Assembly (NCBI RefSeq): GCF_900078685.2
Contig: NZ_LT546166.1
Coordinates: 1,890,287-1,954,286, forward strand
Source: Mycolicibacter icosiumassiliensis
GTDB lineage: Bacteria > Actinomycetota > Actinomycetes > Mycobacteriales > Mycobacteriaceae
DNA length: 64,000 nucleotides
Reading direction: 5' to 3'
A model generated the notes under the pieces. The model saw nothing but the letters and a program-made list of their open reading frames with translations. It ran no database searches and was not told the DNA's origin. This document shows positions 53,226-64,000 of this stretch, in pieces (the stretch's first letter is position 1; the number at the start of each line of letters is the position of its first letter). The position numbers and the translations under genes were made by a program.

Positions 53226-53978
53226 ATGAAGATCACCGTGATCGGTGCCAGCGGGCAGATCGGCACCAAGGTCGTCGAGCTGTTGCGCGCCGCCGGCCAG
53301 GAGACCGTGGCGGCCGCCCGCAGTTCGGGTGTCGACGTGCTCACCGGAGACGGCCTGGCGGATGCCCTGTCGGGCGCCGATGTGCTGGTCGACGTGGTCA
53401 ACTCGCCGGATTACGCCGACGGCCCGGTGCTGGAGTTCTTCACCACGTCCACCACCAACCTGGTGACGGCGGCGAAAGCTGCCGACGTCGGCCACTACGT
53501 GGTGCTGTCCATCGTGAACTGCGACGGCCTGCCCGACAGCGGCTACATGCGCGCCAAGGTCGCCCAGGAACGCATCATCGCCGGCTCCGGATTGCCCTAC
53601 ACCATCGTCCGCGCCACCCAGTTCCACGAGTTCGCCGACGGCATCATCGCCTCGCTGACGGTCGACGGCGAAGTCCGGGTGCCGGAAGGTCTGATCCAGC
53701 CGGTCGCCGGTGCTGAGGTGGCCGCCGAGGTAGCCCGCGCCGCGCAGGCCGCGCCGGTCGACGGGATCGTCGACATCGGTGGCCCGGAGAAGCTGACCTT
53801 TGCCGAGCTGGCCGCTCTGGTGCTGGTCCACCGGGGCGAGAATCTCCCGATCGTCGTCGACCCCGAAGCGGTCTATTTCGGCACCAAGGTCGGCGACACC
53901 GGCCTGGTCACCGGCGACGACGCGACCTTGGGGACCACCCGGCTGGTCGACTGGCAGGCGACACAGCGAACGACCTGA
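53226..53978 (+). CDS. NAD(P)-binding NmrA-like SDR-family protein
   Basis: 250 aa. N-terminal Rossmann motif ITVIGASGQIGTKVVELLRA, then ADVLVDVVNSPDYADGPVLE, HYVVLSIVNCDGLPDSGYMR, AKVAQERIIAGSGLPYTIVR, VDIGGPEKLTFAELAALVLV: an atypical short-chain dehydrogenase of the NmrA type without a Tyr-x3-Lys site (YMRAK keeps a Y-x3-K spacing). Its substrate is unknown. It is an addition between fixB and the GNAT gene relative to my recollection of M. tuberculosis. Confidence 0.82.
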   Translation: MKITVIGASGQIGTKVVELLRAAGQETVAAARSSGVDVLTGDGLADALSGADVLVDVVNSPDYADGPVLEFFTTSTTNLVTAAKAADVGHYVVLSIVNCDGLPDSGYMRAKVAQERIIAGSGLPYTIVRATQFHEFADGIIASLTVDGEVRVPEGLIQPVAGAEVAAEVARAAQAAPVDGIVDIGGPEKLTFAELAALVLVHRGENLPIVVDPEAVYFGTKVGDTGLVTGDDATLGTTRLVDWQATQRTT

Positions 53979-53995
53979 CAGGGCGGATCGCCCTG
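53979..53995 (+). terminator. Short hairpin directly after the SDR stop codon
   Basis: CAGGGCG-GAT-CGCCCTG begins at the base after the TGA. Seven-bp GC-rich stem with a 3-nt loop and no T run; a likely terminator. Confidence 0.45.
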
Positions 53996-54122
53996 GTGAC
54001 CGTAGCGGCAATCTCAACGCCGCTGCGCCGTAGTTCGCTGCGCACAATTCGTCACCAAGCGTGCACCGACATGTCATGCCGTGCTTGCCTCGTCGCCGCC
54101 TGGCTGCGCGACCGTGGCGAGT

Positions 54123-55076
54123 GTGAGCACTGGTTCTGTTCTCATCGCCCCTGAGCCCGCCACCGATTCTCCCGCTTCTGGGACCGACAACCCCCGCTAC
54201 TCGCTGCTGTTGTCCACCGAGCCCGCCATGATCGAAGCCGCGCAGCGGATGCGATTCGAGGTGTTCAGCACCGAGCCGGGCTTTACCCTGACCGACACCG
54301 ACGGCCGCCCCGGCCTGGACGCCGACCATTTCGACGAATACTGCGACCACCTGCTGGTCCGCGACGATGACTCCGGTGCACTGGTCGGCTGCTACCGAAT
54401 GCTTCCTCCCACCGGGGCCATCGCCGCCGGAGGTCTTTACAGCGCAAGTGAATTCGATGTCACCGCGCTGGATCCGCTGCGGCCGTCGCTGGTGGAGATG
54501 GGCCGCGCTGTGGTCCGGCCGGGGCACCGCAACGGTGCGGTCGTGCTGCTGATGTGGGCCGGAATCCTGGCCTACCTGGACCGCTACCAGTACGACTACA
54601 TCGCCGGCTGCGTCTCGGTGCCGGTGTGCGGCGAGGGCGCCCCCGGTAGTCAGATCCGCGGCGTGCGTGATTTCGTGCGGCGCCGTCACGCCTCCCCGCA
54701 CCGGGTGACCCCGTATCGGCCGGTGGTGGTCGACGGCAAGAGCCTCGACGAGATCGCGCCGCCGACGCGCCCCACCATGCCGCCGCTGCTGCGGGGCTAC
54801 CTGCGCCTGGGCGCGCGGGTCTGCGGTGAGCCGGCCCACGATCCCGCTTTCGGGGTGGGGGACTTCCCGGCCCTGTTGCGCCGCAGTGAGGCCGATACCC
54901 GCTACCTGCGCCGGCTGCGGTCAGTGTCCGCGGCGTCGGTGGTGGCGGGGGCCTGCCCGGGCGGGGGGGGGCGGGGGGGTCCGCCCCCGCCGACGAGCTC
55001 GCATCGCCTGTTGAGCAGCGCGGCCGCCCGCCGCAGCTCCGGGGCGGCTGCAGGTGCCCGGTACTCTGGGCAGGTC
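54123..55076 (+). CDS. GNAT N-acyltransferase of the ornithine-lipid/hemolysin type (Rv3027c-like), no stop before iscS
   Basis: From the GTG at 54123, [20 protein letters not shown] begins the Rv3027c-type protein: [79 protein letters not shown], and [20 protein letters not shown]. This is the OlsB/hemolysin-like acyl-ACP N-acyltransferase fold. The conserved part ends near [17 protein letters not shown] (about 54955). The frame then runs on through a G-rich hairpin and joins iscS without a stop, so either a fused protein or a sequencing error in the G tract is present. The acyltransferase gene expected next (Rv3026c type) is missing. Confidence 0.75.
54970..54991. terminator. G-tract hairpin between the GNAT region and iscS
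   Basis: GGCGGGGG-GGTCCG-CCCCCGCC inside a longer run of G (54963-54979). It could terminate transcription, and is also where read errors are likely. Confidence 0.5.
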
Positions 55077-56276
55077 ATGGTCTATCTGGATCACGCCGCT
55101 ACCACCCCGATGCACCCGCAGGCCATCGAGGCGATGGCAGCTGTGCTGGGAACCGTCGGTAACGCCTCCTCACTGCACGCCGCCGGCCGCGCCGCGCGCC
55201 GCCGGATGGAGGAGTCCCGGGAGTCCATCGCCGCACGGCTGGGTGCGCGCCCCTCTGAGGTGGTGTTCACCGCCGGCGGCACCGACGGCGACAACCTGGC
55301 CGTCAAGGGCATCTACTGGGCCCGCCGCGACGCCGATGTGCAGCGGCGCCGGATCATCACCACCGAGGTCGAGCACCACGCGGTGCTGGACTCGGTGGGC
55401 TGGCTTGCCGAACATGAGGGCGCCGAGATCACCTGGCTGCCCACCGACGCCGACGGGTCGGTGTCACCGGACGCCCTGCGTGAGGAATTGGACGGCGGTC
55501 GGGCCGACGACGTCGCCCTGGTGTCGGTGATGTGGGCCAACAATGAGGTCGGAACGGTCCTGCCGGTCGCTGAACTGGCCGCGATAGCCGCGCAGTTCGG
55601 GGTGCCGATGCACTCCGACGCCGTCCAGGCCGTCGGGCAGCTGCCGGTCGACTTCGGTGCCAGCGGGTTGTCCGCGCTGAGCCTGACCGCCCATAAGTTC
55701 GGTGGACCGTGTGGGACCGGGGCACTGCTGATTCGTCGTGACGTGACCTGTGTCCCGCTCACGCATGGTGGGGGACAGGAGCGTGACATCCGTTCCGGCA
55801 CACCCGATGTTGCCGGGTCAGTCGGGATGGCTGCGGCGCTCCAGGTCGCCGTGGGCTCGTTGGAGGATACCGCCGATCGGGTTGCGGGCCTGCGCGACCG
55901 GCTCATCGACGGAGTGCTCGCCCGGATCGACAACACCCGCGTCAACGGGTCGCGCACCCACCGGTTGCCCGGCAATGCGCACTTCACCTTCGCCGGCTGC
56001 GAAGGCGACTCTCTACTGATGCTGTTGGACGCCAACGGCATCGAATGCTCCACCGGATCTGCCTGCACCGCCGGTGTACCGCAGCCCTCCCACGTGCTGA
56101 CCGCGATGGGTGCCGACCCGGTTGCGGCCCGCGGATCGTTGCGACTGTCGTTGGGGCACAACAGCGTCGACGGTGACGTCGACGCCGTGCTGGCGGTGCT
56201 GCCCGGCGCGGTGGACCGGGCACGGCAGGCGATGCTGGCCGCCGCGGGAGTGAGCGCGATGAGGGTAGCCCGGTGA
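55077..56276 (+). CDS. iscS: Cysteine desulfurase (IscS-like)
   Basis: 399 aa from ATG 55077 ([20 protein letters not shown]). Class V aminotransferase fold with [20 protein letters not shown], the PLP lysine in [17 protein letters not shown], the catalytic Cys in [19 protein letters not shown], and RLSLGHNSV. It supplies sulfur from cysteine for Fe-S clusters and, with the next gene, tRNA thiolation. The upstream frame is continuous with the GNAT gene. Overlaps mnmA by 4 bp. Confidence 0.93.
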   Translation: MVYLDHAATTPMHPQAIEAMAAVLGTVGNASSLHAAGRAARRRMEESRESIAARLGARPSEVVFTAGGTDGDNLAVKGIYWARRDADVQRRRIITTEVEHHAVLDSVGWLAEHEGAEITWLPTDADGSVSPDALREELDGGRADDVALVSVMWANNEVGTVLPVAELAAIAAQFGVPMHSDAVQAVGQLPVDFGASGLSALSLTAHKFGGPCGTGALLIRRDVTCVPLTHGGGQERDIRSGTPDVAGSVGMAAALQVAVGSLEDTADRVAGLRDRLIDGVLARIDNTRVNGSRTHRLPGNAHFTFAGCEGDSLLMLLDANGIECSTGSACTAGVPQPSHVLTAMGADPVAARGSLRLSLGHNSVDGDVDAVLAVLPGAVDRARQAMLAAAGVSAMRVAR

Positions 56277-57352
56277 AGGTCGTCGCCGCGATGAGCGGCG
56301 GAGTGGACTCCTCGGTGGCGGCGGCCCGCATGGTCGATGCCGGGCACGACGTGGTCGGCGTGCATCTGGCCCTGTCGCGCAACCCGGGCACCCTGCGCAC
56401 CGGCTCGCGGGGGTGCTGCTCGCGGGAAGACTCCGACGACGCCCGCCGCGTCGCCGACGTGCTGGGCATTCCGTTCTACGTGTGGGACTTCTCCGAACAG
56501 TTCAAGGACGAGGTGATCGACGACTTCGTCGAGTCCTACGCCCGCGGCGAGACCCCCAACCCGTGCATGCGGTGCAACGAGAAGATCAAGTTCTCCGCGG
56601 TGGCCGCCCGCGCCCTCGCACTGGGCTTCGACATGGTGGCCACCGGTCACTATGCCCGGCTCACCGACGGTCGACTGCGCCGCGCGGTGGACGCCGACAA
56701 GGACCAGTCCTACGTACTCGCGGTGCTCTCCGCCGAACAGCTCCGGCACGCGGCGTTCCCGATCGGGGACACCCCGAAGCCACAGATTCGCGCCGAAGCC
56801 GCCGAACGCGGCCTGGCGGTGGCGAACAAGCCCGACAGCCACGACATCTGCTTCATCCCGACCGGTGACACCCGCACCTTCCTCGGCGGCCACATCGGGG
56901 TACGGCCCGGGGCCGTGGTGGACACCGGAGGCTCGGTGCTGGCGCAGCACGACGGGGTGCACGGTTTCACCATCGGCCAGCGCAAGGGCCTGGGCATCGC
57001 CGGGCCCGGCCCGGACGGCCAACCGCGCTACGTGACCGGTATCGACGCCGCGACCGGCACCGTCACCGTCGGATCGGCCGCCGACCTGAACGTGGTGGAG
57101 CTGACCGGGCGAGCGCCGGTGTTCACCTCCGGGCAGCCGTGGCGCGGCCTCATCGAGTGCGAGGTGCAGGTGCGCGCCCACGGTGAGACGGTCGGCGCGG
57201 TGGCCGAACTGGTCGGCGATGAGTTGCAGGTGCGGCTGCGCCAGCCGTTGCGCGGCGTGGCCCGCGGCCAGACCCTGGCCTGCTACCGCCCGGACGCGCA
57301 AGGCGACGAGGTGATCGCCAGCGCCACCATCGCCGACACCTCGGCCGTCTAG
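56273..57352 (+). CDS. mnmA: tRNA 2-thiouridylase MnmA
   Basis: 359 aa. PP-loop [34 protein letters not shown], catalytic Cys in [22 protein letters not shown], second Cys in [13 protein letters not shown], and [19 protein letters not shown]. It thiolates U34 of Lys, Glu and Gln tRNAs using sulfur from IscS, whose gene overlaps it. GTG start. Confidence 0.95.
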   Translation: MKVVAAMSGGVDSSVAAARMVDAGHDVVGVHLALSRNPGTLRTGSRGCCSREDSDDARRVADVLGIPFYVWDFSEQFKDEVIDDFVESYARGETPNPCMRCNEKIKFSAVAARALALGFDMVATGHYARLTDGRLRRAVDADKDQSYVLAVLSAEQLRHAAFPIGDTPKPQIRAEAAERGLAVANKPDSHDICFIPTGDTRTFLGGHIGVRPGAVVDTGGSVLAQHDGVHGFTIGQRKGLGIAGPGPDGQPRYVTGIDAATGTVTVGSAADLNVVELTGRAPVFTSGQPWRGLIECEVQVRAHGETVGAVAELVGDELQVRLRQPLRGVARGQTLACYRPDAQGDEVIASATIADTSAV

Positions 57353-57370
57353 CTCCCGCGTCGAGCGCGC

Positions 57371-57997
57371 TTAACCCGGCACCGCGGACGCCATGTTCGT
57401 CACCACCAGGTCGGCATCGGACTCCGAAAAGCCGCAATAGGTGACCTCCAACAGGACCACCGACTTGACCTGGTAGGCCCGGCCACAGTCACCGGCGTGG
57501 GTACGCAGGGACTGCTCGTCGGCGTCCCAGTCGCTAACCAGCCCCGGCCCGGCGGAGGTGTCCGCGCATTCGGCGACGGTGGCCACCAGCGCGTCGAGAG
57601 CGTGCTGGGCGGCCTCGATGTCGGGGTAGACGGCAGCGCCCTCGGAGACCAGCGCGGATTTGGGCGGATATTGGTAGGTGGTCTTGTGGAAACGCGTCGC
57701 CGCGGACCCGAACACCGCGGTCTCGGCGAAGATGAAACGGCACTGCGGTGGGACGGTGGCGGCTAAGTCGTCGATGTCCACCGGCGAGCTGGAATCCATG
57801 GTGGGGATAATCGTCAGCTGCTCGTCGGCGCCGACGATGGACCGCATCTGGGGCGTGCCGAGGATGATCCGGCCCAGATCTACGCCGCCGGGCGCCGGCA
57901 GTCCCACGGGTGGCAGCGCCGTGCCGTCGACCAGCCGGGTGCAGCCCACCACCGCTGCCGTTATCGCCCAGATCGGCACCAGTCGCGACATCTTCAC
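57371..57997 (-). CDS. lpqA: Lipoprotein with PknH-type sensor domain (LpqA-like)
   Basis: 208 aa. Short signal peptide with lipobox AAVVGC (Cys near residue 19), then a PknH_C-like domain: LGRIILGTPQMRSIVGADEQ, PPQCRFIFAETAVFGSAATR, AVYPDIEAAQHALDALVATV, CADTSAG, GDCGRAYQVKSVVLLEVTYC, with cysteines placed for disulphides. Same fold as the lipoprotein at 45011. Position 3' of mnmA fits Rv3016 lpqA; the name is tentative. ATG 57991 is an alternative start. Confidence 0.75.
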   Translation of the reverse strand: MKMSRLVPIWAITAAVVGCTRLVDGTALPPVGLPAPGGVDLGRIILGTPQMRSIVGADEQLTIIPTMDSSSPVDIDDLAATVPPQCRFIFAETAVFGSAATRFHKTTYQYPPKSALVSEGAAVYPDIEAAQHALDALVATVAECADTSAGPGLVSDWDADEQSLRTHAGDCGRAYQVKSVVLLEVTYCGFSESDADLVVTNMASAVPG

Positions 57998-58053
57998 GCA
58001 TCGAAGGCTAGCCCGCCGTGCCCCGGGTCATGCCACTTCAATACGGTTGCCCG

Positions 58054-59067
58054 GTGAGTGCTTTCGCCACCGGGACCGCACTGGGGTCATGGCCGGGCAC
58101 CTCGGCGCGCGCGGCGGCCGAGGTGGTGGTCGGTGAGTTGGGTGGCAGCCTGGCCCACCTGGTGGAGCTGCCGGGCCGCGGCGTGGGCGCCGACATGATC
58201 GGCCGGGCCGGCGCGCTACTGGTCGACATCGCCATCGACACCGCCCCGCGCGGCTACCGGCTGGCGGCGCGTCCCGGAGCGGTGAGCCGGCGCGCGGTGA
58301 GCCTGCTCGGCGAGGACGTCGACGCGCTCGAAGAGGCGTGGGAAGTCGCCGGCCTGCGCGGCAGCGGGCACCCGGTCAAGGTGCAGGCTGCCGGTCCGCT
58401 GACCCTGGCCGCGGAACTGGAGCTGGCCAACGGACACCGGGCGATCACTGACCCCGGTGCGGTGCGGGACCTAGCCGCATCGCTGGCCGAGGGCCTCAAG
58501 TCGCACCGGGCCGACCTGTCTCGCCGGCTCGACACGCCGGTGATCGTGCAGCTCGACGAGCCGTCCTTGGCCGCCGCGGTCACCGGCCGGCTGGCCGGGG
58601 TGACGGCATTGAGCCCGGTGGCCGCCATCGACGAAGCGGTGGCCACCGCGCTGCTCGACGGCTGCGCCGACACGATCGGGGGCGAAGTGCTGGTGCACAG
58701 TTGCGCATCGGGACTTCCGTGGAATGTGTTGCAGCGCAGTGCTATCACCGCGCTGGCGTTGGACTGCACCGCCTTGGAAGCGGGCGACTACGACCAGATC
58801 GGCGCATTCGTCGACTCGGGACGCACCGTGGTGATGGGCCTGGTTCCCGCGCTCGCCCCGGCGCGGGCGCCCGCGGTCGAAGAGCTGGCGGCCGCGGTCG
58901 CGGCGATCACCGACCGGATCGGATTCGCTCGCTCGGTACTGGCCGAGCGGGTCGGGATCAGCCCGGTCTGCGGGATGGCGGGCGCCAGCGCCGCGTGGGC
59001 GCGCACCGCGGTAGGGCTGGTGCACAAGGTGGGCGAGGCGCTGGCCAGCGACCCCGAGGCGATCTGA
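58054..59067 (+). CDS. Cobalamin-independent methionine synthase C-terminal-like protein (Rv3015c-like)
   Basis: 337 aa, the size I recall for Rv3015c. TIM-barrel of the MetE C-terminal type: GTALGSWPGTSARAAAEVVV, AGALLVDIAIDTAPRGYRLA, VKVQAAGPLTLAAELELANG, VIVQLDEPSLAAAV and VLVHSCASGLPWNVLQRSAI, ending with VGISPVCGMAGASAAWAR. The zinc ligands of MetE (His-x-Cys and later Cys) are partly kept as HSC and SPVCG. No N-terminal MetE half, so true methionine synthesis is doubtful; real role unknown. GTG 58054; a GTG at 58018 is in frame. Confidence 0.8.
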   Translation: MSAFATGTALGSWPGTSARAAAEVVVGELGGSLAHLVELPGRGVGADMIGRAGALLVDIAIDTAPRGYRLAARPGAVSRRAVSLLGEDVDALEEAWEVAGLRGSGHPVKVQAAGPLTLAAELELANGHRAITDPGAVRDLAASLAEGLKSHRADLSRRLDTPVIVQLDEPSLAAAVTGRLAGVTALSPVAAIDEAVATALLDGCADTIGGEVLVHSCASGLPWNVLQRSAITALALDCTALEAGDYDQIGAFVDSGRTVVMGLVPALAPARAPAVEELAAAVAAITDRIGFARSVLAERVGISPVCGMAGASAAWARTAVGLVHKVGEALASDPEAI

Positions 59068-59087
59068 AAGCGGGCGTTCGTCGAGGA

Positions 59088-59483
59088 CTAAGACTCATCC
59101 AAACAACGGATCAACCGCGGCGGCGCCGTCAGCCGGAACGATGCGTCGACCAGCTCGCCGACCTCGCCCCAATCCACTTCAGCTGCAACGAAATCCAGTC
59201 CCAGCCAACCGGACGGACCCAGATACATCGGCGAGAAGAACCGCGGGTCTTGTTCCAGCGCCCGTCGGTCGGACTCGTCGACCTTGACCAGCAGTGCATG
59301 GGGATAAGGCACCATCGCGCCGGTGGCTTTGCTGTTGCCGCCATAGATCGCGAACATTTTGGGAGCGCAGAACACCGGGCGGCCGTGAGAGATCTTCTCG
59401 AAGGCTTCGGGAAAGCCCAGCGCGATACGTCGCAGCTCTGCCAGACCGGGGTCGTCGTCGCGGTACATGATCGGGTGCGGCAT
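59088..59483 (-). CDS. MmcQ/YjbR family protein
   Basis: 131 aa with the YjbR pattern: LAELRRIALGFPEAFEKISH, GRPVFCAPKMFAIYGGNSKA, LLVKVDESDRRALEQDPRFF, GWLGLDFVAAEVDWGEVGEL. A small DNA-binding-like fold of unknown role. Between two plus-strand genes, 20 bp from the stop of the Rv3015c-like gene. Confidence 0.82.
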   Translation of the reverse strand: MPHPIMYRDDDPGLAELRRIALGFPEAFEKISHGRPVFCAPKMFAIYGGNSKATGAMVPYPHALLVKVDESDRRALEQDPRFFSPMYLGPSGWLGLDFVAAEVDWGEVGELVDASFRLTAPPRLIRCLDES

Positions 59484-59509
59484 GACGCCAGGGTAGTCAG
59501 AGCAGATAA

Positions 59510-62295
<2,786 letters not shown>

Positions 62296-62408
62296 GGGCA
62301 AACTTTCCCACAGCGTGTGCTGGCCCGCCGCGAGTGAGTCTGACTTCACGTTCGCCACCGCACGCTGGCTTTACGCTCGACGCGGGCGGGCGACTAGGCT
62401 TTGCACCC

Positions 62409-62708
62409 GTGTCCCAGATCTCCCGTGACGACGTAGCCCACCTGGCCCGGTTGGCCCGGCTGGCGCTGACCGACGCCGAGTTGGACGGCTTCGCCGGCCA
62501 GCTCGATGCGATCCTGACCCATGTGAGCACGATTGCCGCTGTCGACGTCACCGGCGTCGAGGCGACCGATAACCCGCTCAAGGACGTCAACGTCACCCGG
62601 CCGGACGAGATCGTGCCGTGCCTGACCCAGCAGCAGGCGCTCGCGGCCGCCCCGCGCGCCGAAGAGGGCCGTTTCGCGGTTCCGCAGATCCTGGGGGAGA
62701 GCCAGTGA
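62409..62708 (+). CDS. gatC: Asp/Glu-tRNA amidotransferase subunit C
   Basis: 99 aa. [50 protein letters not shown] are the usual GatC elements. It stabilises GatA in the complex that converts mis-charged Glu-tRNA(Gln) and Asp-tRNA(Asn). GTG start; stop overlaps gatA start (GTGA). Confidence 0.95.
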   Translation: MSQISRDDVAHLARLARLALTDAELDGFAGQLDAILTHVSTIAAVDVTGVEATDNPLKDVNVTRPDEIVPCLTQQQALAAAPRAEEGRFAVPQILGESQ

Positions 62709-64000
62709 GTGAGCTGATCCGTTCCGACGCGGCCACCCTGGCGGCCAAGATCGCCGCCCGTGAGGTGTCCTCGGTCGAGGTCACCCGCGCGCACCTCGAT
62801 CAGATCGCGGCCACCGACGACCGCTACGGGGCGTTCCTGCACGTCGGCGCCGACGAGGCCTTGGCCGCAGCGGAAGCCGCCGACCAGGCGATCGCCGCCG
62901 GCGAGGCGCCGTCGGCGCTGGCGGGGGTCCCGCTGGCCCTCAAGGACGTGTTCACCACCGTCGACGCGCCCACCACCTGCGGATCGAAGATCCTGGAAGG
63001 CTGGCGGCCGCCCTACGACGCGACCGTCACCGCCCGGCTGCGCGCGGCCGGCATCCCCATCCTGGGCAAGACCAACATGGACGAGTTCGCGATGGGCTCC
63101 TCCACGGAGAACTCCGCCTACGGTCCGACCCGCAACCCGTGGGACGTCGAGCGGGTGCCGGGCGGCTCCGGCGGCGGCAGTGCCGCGGCGCTGGCGGCGT
63201 TTCAGGCGCCGCTGGCGATCGGCACCGACACCGGCGGCTCGATCCGTCAGCCGGCCGCGCTGACCGCCACCGTCGGCGTCAAACCCACCTACGGCACCGT
63301 GAGCCGCTACGGGCTGGTGGCGTGTGCGTCGTCGCTGGACCAGGGTGGGCCGTGCGCGCGCACCGTGACCGACACCGCGCTGCTGCACTCGGTGATCGCC
63401 GGGTATGACCCGCGTGACTCCACCTCGGTCGACGCGCCGGTGCCCGACGTTGTCGGTGCGGCCAAAGCCGGGGCCGCCGGTGACCTGACGGGCGTGCGGA
63501 TCGGGGTGGTGCGTCAGCTGCACAGCGGTGAGGGCTACCAGCCGGGTGTGCTGGCGTCGTTCAACGCCGCCGTCGAACAGCTCAAAGCCCTTGGTGCGCA
63601 GATCTCCGAGGTGGACTGCCCGCACTTCGACTACTCACTGAGCGCCTACTACCTGATCCTGCCGTCGGAGGTGTCGTCCAACCTGGCCCGCTTCGACGCG
63701 ATGCGCTTCGGGTTGCGGGTCGGCGACGACGGGACCCACAGCGCCGAGGAGGTGATGGCGTTGACCCGCGCGGCCGGCTTCGGTCCTGAGGTCAAGCGCC
63801 GCATCATGCTCGGCACCTACGCGCTGTCGGCCGGCTACTACGACGCCTACTACAACCAGGCCCAGAAGGTGCGCACGCTGATCGCCCGCGACCTCGACGA
63901 GGCGTACAAGTCCGTGGACGTGCTGATCTCGCCGACGACGCCCACCACGGCGTTCCGGCTCGGGGAGAAGGTCGACGACCCGTTGGCGATGTACCTCTTC
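62705..64000 (+). CDS. gatA: Asp/Glu-tRNA amidotransferase subunit A (3' truncated)
   Basis: The frame is open from GTG 62705 to the window end (432 codons). Amidase-signature catalytic triad visible: Lys in [19 protein letters not shown], cis-Ser in [19 protein letters not shown], and the nucleophile region [36 protein letters not shown] and [16 protein letters not shown] are typical. Makes ammonia for the GatB transamidation step. The last 60 or so residues lie outside the window. Confidence 0.96.
   Translation, partial: MSELIRSDAATLAAKIAAREVSSVEVTRAHLDQIAATDDRYGAFLHVGADEALAAAEAADQAIAAGEAPSALAGVPLALKDVFTTVDAPTTCGSKILEGWRPPYDATVTARLRAAGIPILGKTNMDEFAMGSSTENSAYGPTRNPWDVERVPGGSGGGSAAALAAFQAPLAIGTDTGGSIRQPAALTATVGVKPTYGTVSRYGLVACASSLDQGGPCARTVTDTALLHSVIAGYDPRDSTSVDAPVPDVVGAAKAGAAGDLTGVRIGVVRQLHSGEGYQPGVLASFNAAVEQLKALGAQISEVDCPHFDYSLSAYYLILPSEVSSNLARFDAMRFGLRVGDDGTHSAEEVMALTRAAGFGPEVKRRIMLGTYALSAGYYDAYYNQAQKVRTLIARDLDEAYKSVDVLISPTTPTTAFRLGEKVDDPLAMYLF

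Noticed and set aside
54963..54979. G-quadruplex candidate in the G tract before iscS
   Set aside because: The run is more simply a GC hairpin arm or a sequencing problem; runs are not spaced as four clear G tracts.
55313..57301. 662-aa minus-strand frame across iscS and mnmA
   Set aside because: Antisense to two certain genes with intact catalytic motifs; no recognisable domain.

Overview
The window is high-GC DNA from a mycobacterium. The markers are a PE_PGRS-type glycine-rich tail at the left edge, a PE-PPE serine hydrolase, a 13E12-family HNH gene with an exact mycobacterial SOS box, WXG100-like proteins, and frequent GTG/TTG starts with 1 or 4 bp gene overlaps. From about 8.0 kb to the right end the backbone follows, in one direction, the gene order I remember for M. 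tuberculosis Rv3049c to Rv3011c: monooxygenase, nrdF2, adhC, fecB, ctaD, serB2, an ABC ATPase, a NUDIX gene, echA17, two methyltransferase-type genes, TB22.2, the Rv3035 and Rv3034c homologues, the methylglucose lipopolysaccharide genes (Rv3032-Rv3030), fixAB, iscS, mnmA, an Rv3015c-like gene, ligA, and gatC and gatA. The species cannot be fixed from this window. Names with Rv numbers are from memory of that order and of the proteins, not from a search.

The left part (1-8 kb) holds small conserved actinobacterial genes (a VOC protein, a secreted protein, DUF5997 next to a LysR-like sensor domain without HTH), a geranylgeranyl-reductase-family oxidoreductase divergent from a TetR regulator, and two secreted hydrolases (PE-PPE domain; clan GH-A glycosidase) that converge. 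A Baeyer-Villiger-type monooxygenase and nrdF2 follow; NrdR-box-like sequence lies in front of nrdF2.

An accessory block (about 10.7-23.1 kb) sits between nrdF2 and adhC. It opens with the most interesting system here: a type I restriction-modification operon in the order hsdR, hsdS, HipA-like kinase, HipA-N-like/HIRAN protein, hsdM. The kinase and HIRAN genes are embedded between the specificity and methylase genes, as if a split HipA (HipT plus HipS-like) toxin module had become part of the restriction operon. Two MFS transporters, a DoxX-like protein, a GntR/FCD regulator with a visible operator, and a VapBC pair with a leaderless promoter follow.

The core then resumes (adhC, fecB, ctaD, serB2, ABC ATPase, NUDIX pseudogene, echA17), interrupted by a tandem pair of secreted histidine phosphatases (31-33.3 kb), the 13E12 HNH gene and a mycothiol-dependent-isomerase-family protein (36.4-38.8 kb). 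A second accessory block (41.1-47.4 kb) splits the methylglucose lipopolysaccharide region. It is full of decaying genes: a ParD/ParE deletion fusion, a frameshifted luciferase-like oxidoreductase, and an alpha/beta-hydrolase remnant. It also holds a three-gene unit (WXG100-like protein, WXG domain plus NlpC/P60 hydrolase, lipoprotein) that looks like a type VII secretion effector module, with a 74-bp near-identical duplicate of its 5' end 2.4 kb away.

The right end (47.4-64 kb) is mostly core metabolism and information processing. Notable points are the in-frame joining of the GNAT gene to iscS through a G-rich hairpin where the M. tuberculosis order has an acyltransferase gene, and several long intergenic hairpins (23.1, 33.3, 48.7 and 53.1 kb). 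I saw no rRNA, tRNA, CRISPR array or intact insertion sequence.
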